This document shows positions 6,484-8,260 of a DNA stretch of 8,260 bases, piece by piece. Position 1 is the first letter of the stretch, and each line of letters starts with the position of its first letter. The translations under genes and the position numbers were made by a program. Origin of the DNA: Chloroflexota bacterium (lineage in GTDB: Bacteria > Chloroflexota > Dehalococcoidia > Lucifugimonadales > VGZR01). Below the pieces are notes generated by a model, which saw only the letters and a list, made by a program, of their open reading frames with translations, was not told the DNA's origin and did not search any database. The DNA is taken from NCBI GenBank assembly GCA_027625225.1, contig JAQBWG010000073.1, positions 1 through 8,260 on the forward strand, written 5' to 3'.

Positions 6484-6753
6484 ATGGGACTAGATAAAAC
6501 ACAGAAACAAGAAATTGCAGAGCAGTACCGGGTAAACGAGAACGACACCGGCTCGACTGAAGTCCAGATTGCTACACTTACTACGCGTATCACGGAACTG
6601 ACCGATCATCTACGGACCCATAGGCACGACGAGTCTTCGCGCCGCGGCCTGATTAAGATGGTAGGTCGCCGTCGTCGTCTCCTCCGATACCTCAATAATG
6701 AGAGTACAGACCGATATCGCACGATCGTTGCGAAACTCGGACTAAGAAGATAG
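6484..6753 (+). CDS. rpsO: 30S ribosomal protein S15
   Basis: Primary 16S rRNA-binding protein of the 30S platform. The 89 residues match the family's normal length exactly. Visible landmarks are KQEIAEQYRVNENDTGSTEVQIATLT, HRHDESSRRGLIKMVGRRRRLLRYL and the terminal LGLRR. The RNA-contacting Asp and Ser of the D-x-x-S-R-R-G motif are kept, but the two residues between them are Glu-Ser, where most S15 proteins have His-His. The ATG at 6484 is chosen because it gives the standard N-terminus. The AAGGA before it (6460-6464) is about 19 bases away, so ribosome binding looks weak. An in-frame GTG at 6466 sits too close to that AAGGA. The stop is TAG and lies inside an intrinsic terminator. pnp follows, as in many bacteria. 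Confidence 0.96.
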   Translation: MGLDKTQKQEIAEQYRVNENDTGSTEVQIATLTTRITELTDHLRTHRHDESSRRGLIKMVGRRRRLLRYLNNESTDRYRTIVAKLGLRR

Positions 6754-6781
6754 CACCCTCGGGCTGCTATCTTCTTTTTTT
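6744..6781 (+). terminator. Intrinsic terminator at the end of rpsO
   Basis: A perfect 12-bp stem (arms 6744-6755 and 6765-6776) with a 9-base loop, CCCTCGGGC, is followed by a run of T to 6781. The left arm contains the last two Arg codons and the TAG stop of rpsO, so a ribosome finishing S15 would cover it. It points toward pnp, so it should reduce read-through from rpsO into pnp, or be bypassed in part as in the rpsO-pnp operons of other bacteria. Confidence 0.9.
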
Positions 6782-6814
6782 ACTTTCAACTACCCCTGGA
6801 AGGAATAGTGTTTC

Positions 6815-7000
6815 ATGGTTTCCTCATTTCAAACTGTCATAGGCGATAAGAATTTCTCTGTAGATACGGGCAAACTTGCTCAACAAGCCAACGGCTCCGT
6901 AGTCGTGACGCATGGCGGTTCAATGGTACTGGTAACAGCCACGATGGCCACTCCCAGAGCGGGCATCGACTTTTTCCCCCTCACCATAGATTTTGAATAG
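6815..7000 (+). CDS. pnp: Polynucleotide phosphorylase, N-terminal fragment ending at an in-frame amber codon
   Basis: Start of PNPase, the phosphorolytic 3'-to-5' exoribonuclease of the RNA degradosome. The 61 residues (from ATG 6815, with AAGGA ten bases upstream) match the first strands of the N-terminal RNase PH domain: FSVDTGKLAQQANGSVVV, then GIDFFPLTIDFE. Homologues continue with Glu-Arg at this point (the 'ERxYA' motif). Here the Glu codon is TAG at 6998-7000, and the same frame then continues without any shift into RMYARGKIPGSFFRREGRPS. One G-to-T change in GAG would explain it. The gene follows rpsO after its terminator. Taken as written the gene is broken; a sequence error is equally possible. 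Confidence 0.85.
   Translation: MVSSFQTVIGDKNFSVDTGKLAQQANGSVVVTHGGSMVLVTATMATPRAGIDFFPLTIDFE
6998..7000 (+). other. In-frame amber codon in pnp
   Basis: TAG at codon 62 replaces the Glu of the conserved Glu-Arg-x-Tyr-Ala motif, with an uninterrupted frame on both sides. The neighbouring genes dxr, pyrH and rpsO use TAG as a normal stop. Confidence 0.9.
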
Positions 7001-7003
7001 CGC

Positions 7004-8260
7004 ATGTATGCGCGGGGCAAGATTCCCGGGAGCTTTTTCCGGCGGGAAGGGCGACCAAGCACCGACGCAATCCTTATAGACCGGCTTATTGACCGACCTC
7101 TGCGTCCTTTGTTTCCTAAGGGATTCCGCAACGAAGTGCAAATCATCATCACGTCGTTGTCCGCTGACATGGAAACTCCGCTGGACATTATGGCCATCAT
7201 CGGGGCTTCCACAGCACTTTCGATTTCAGACATTCCTTTTGGCGGCCCGATAGCCGCCACGCGTATCGGATACATCAACGGCGAATACATTATCAACCCC
7301 ACGTATCTACAGATAGACGAAAGCCAACTCGACCTGATAGTGGCTGGAACAAGGGACGGCGTAGCGATGATGGAGGCCGGTGCCTCCGAGCTTCCCGAAG
7401 ATGTCGTTCTGGAAGGCATGCGCCGCGCCCAGGATGAAAACCTCAAGCTGATTGAATTCCAGGACAACATCGTAAAGGAGATTGGCAAAGCCAAATCCGA
7501 TTACGACGTAAAGGGCCTGCCGGAAGGTGTAGTAGCCCGTGTACAAGAACTGGTCGGAGGACGAGTCGCCGAAGCGGTAAAGGCCAATAGCGGCAGTAAC
7601 CCAGACTCAACCCTCTTGGACAGCCTCAAAGAAGAGATCATTAACGCACTGGACGGAGATTTCGAGGCAGGCGATGTTGCCGGCGCATTGAATGAGCTGG
7701 CCGAAGTAGAGATACGTCGGCGTATTCTTGAAGAGCAGGCCCGTCCCGACGGTAGAGGGCCACGCGAGATGCGAGCCATCACCTGCGAGGTCGGTATCCT
7801 ACCCAGAGCGCATGGAACCGGCTTGTTCCAACGAGGCCAAACTCAGGCGCTTGGTGTAGTTACCCTCGGCTCGATGGGCGATGCACAAAAGATGGACACC
7901 CTCCATCCGCGAGATACCAAGCGATTCCTTATGCACTACAACTTCCCGCCGTACTCCACCGGAGAAATCAAACGGGTCGGCTCGCCCGGCCGTCGCGAAA
8001 TCGGTCACGGCGCGCTTGCTGAACGAGCGCTGCTTTCCGTACTTCCTGATGAGTCCGAGTTCCCCTACGTCATCCGAGTCGTCTCCGAAGTCCTGGGCTC
8101 CAACGGCAGTTCGTCCATGGCAACGACCTGCGCGTCCACACTCGCGCTCATGGATGCCGGTGTACCTATCAAGGCACCAGTAGCTGGCATCTCTGTCGGC
8201 TTGGTCACAAGCGACAACGGAGACAAGTTCGTTACGCTCACAGACATCCAGGGCAAAGAA
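7004..8260 (+). CDS. pnp: Polynucleotide phosphorylase, main body after the amber codon (open at right edge)
   Basis: The pnp frame continues unbroken for 419 codons from an ATG that lies only one codon after the TAG. The rest of the first RNase PH domain shows GSFFRREGRPS, LIDRPLRPLFPKGFRNEVQII, and IGASTALSISDIPFGGPIAATRIGYINGEY. An all-helical linker follows (about 7430-7735), then the second RNase PH domain beginning EEQARPDGRGPREM, with GVLPR-like GILPRAHGTGLFQRGQTQALGVVTLGS, MHYNFPPYSTGE, the GSPGRREIGHGALAERAL block, and the phosphate-binding SNGSSSMA with all three serines, then MDAGVPIKAPVAG. The catalytic Asp region and the KH and S1 RNA-binding domains lie beyond the window. Reinitiation at 7004 could make a protein lacking about 63 residues; that would damage the first domain, although bacterial PNPase catalysis resides in the second. 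Confidence 0.9.
   Translation, partial: MYARGKIPGSFFRREGRPSTDAILIDRLIDRPLRPLFPKGFRNEVQIIITSLSADMETPLDIMAIIGASTALSISDIPFGGPIAATRIGYINGEYIINPTYLQIDESQLDLIVAGTRDGVAMMEAGASELPEDVVLEGMRRAQDENLKLIEFQDNIVKEIGKAKSDYDVKGLPEGVVARVQELVGGRVAEAVKANSGSNPDSTLLDSLKEEIINALDGDFEAGDVAGALNELAEVEIRRRILEEQARPDGRGPREMRAITCEVGILPRAHGTGLFQRGQTQALGVVTLGSMGDAQKMDTLHPRDTKRFLMHYNFPPYSTGEIKRVGSPGRREIGHGALAERALLSVLPDESEFPYVIRVVSEVLGSNGSSSMATTCASTLALMDAGVPIKAPVAGISVGLVTSDNGDKFVTLTDIQGKE

Noticed and set aside
6464..6493. Nine-codon reading frame (ATG at 6464) overlapping the rpsO start, considered as a leader peptide
   Set aside because: Its AAGGA touches the ATG, too close for initiation, and the peptide shows no regulatory codon run.
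6998..7000. Amber recoding (pyrrolysine-like or suppressed TAG)
   Set aside because: TAG ends dxr (761-763), pyrH (4116-4118) and rpsO (6751-6753) at the expected family lengths, so it is an ordinary stop here; no recoding element was seen near the codon.
1..8260. A novel accessory, defence or mobile system
   Set aside because: Every long open region on a coding strand is a known housekeeping family in a conserved order; no transposase, integrase, att-like repeats, CRISPR spacing or toxin-antitoxin pair was seen.

Overview
This window is a bacterial housekeeping locus. Nothing in it looks like a phage, an insertion sequence, a CRISPR array or a defence system. Two divergent transcription units meet at about 6321-6483. 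To the left, on the minus strand, runs the widely conserved translation/envelope cluster rpsB-tsf-pyrH-frr-uppS-cdsA-dxr-rseP. To the right, on the plus strand, are rpsO and pnp. The short EF-Ts (169 aa), the compact gene order and the general look of the proteins suggest a Chloroflexota-like bacterium (possibly Dehalococcoidia or SAR202-type). That placement is inference from memory of these families; the sequence alone does not prove it.

Minus unit, in order of transcription: ribosomal protein S2 (6320 to 5427), EF-Ts (5377 to 4868), UMP kinase (4862 to 4116), ribosome recycling factor (4089 to 3526), undecaprenyl diphosphate synthase (3529 to 2786), CDP-diglyceride synthase (2724 to 1891), DXP reductoisomerase (1894 to 761), and a site-2 protease of the RseP family (752 to beyond the left edge). 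Several junctions are 4-nt stop/start overlaps of the GTGA or ATGA type, so translation is probably coupled. The unit joins protein synthesis (S2, EF-Ts, RRF) and pyrimidine supply (UMP kinase) to isoprenoid, cell-wall-lipid and phospholipid synthesis (Dxr, UppS, CdsA). Dxr feeds the MEP pathway, whose products UppS consumes.

Plus unit: ribosomal protein S15 (6484-6753) ends inside a strong intrinsic terminator. After 33 bases comes polynucleotide phosphorylase (from 6815, open at the right edge).

The two unusual points are lesions in the outermost genes. rseP changes reading frame near 490-515, where about ten conserved residues also seem to be missing; the resulting stop overlaps a new ATG as ATGA. 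pnp carries an in-frame amber codon at 6998-7000, in place of a strongly conserved Glu. The genes between are intact. TAG also ends dxr, pyrH and rpsO, so amber recoding is unlikely. The lesions are either real gene decay or splitting, or sequence error. A perfect 11-bp hairpin inside rpsB is also noteworthy. There is no gene-free stretch longer than 300 bases.
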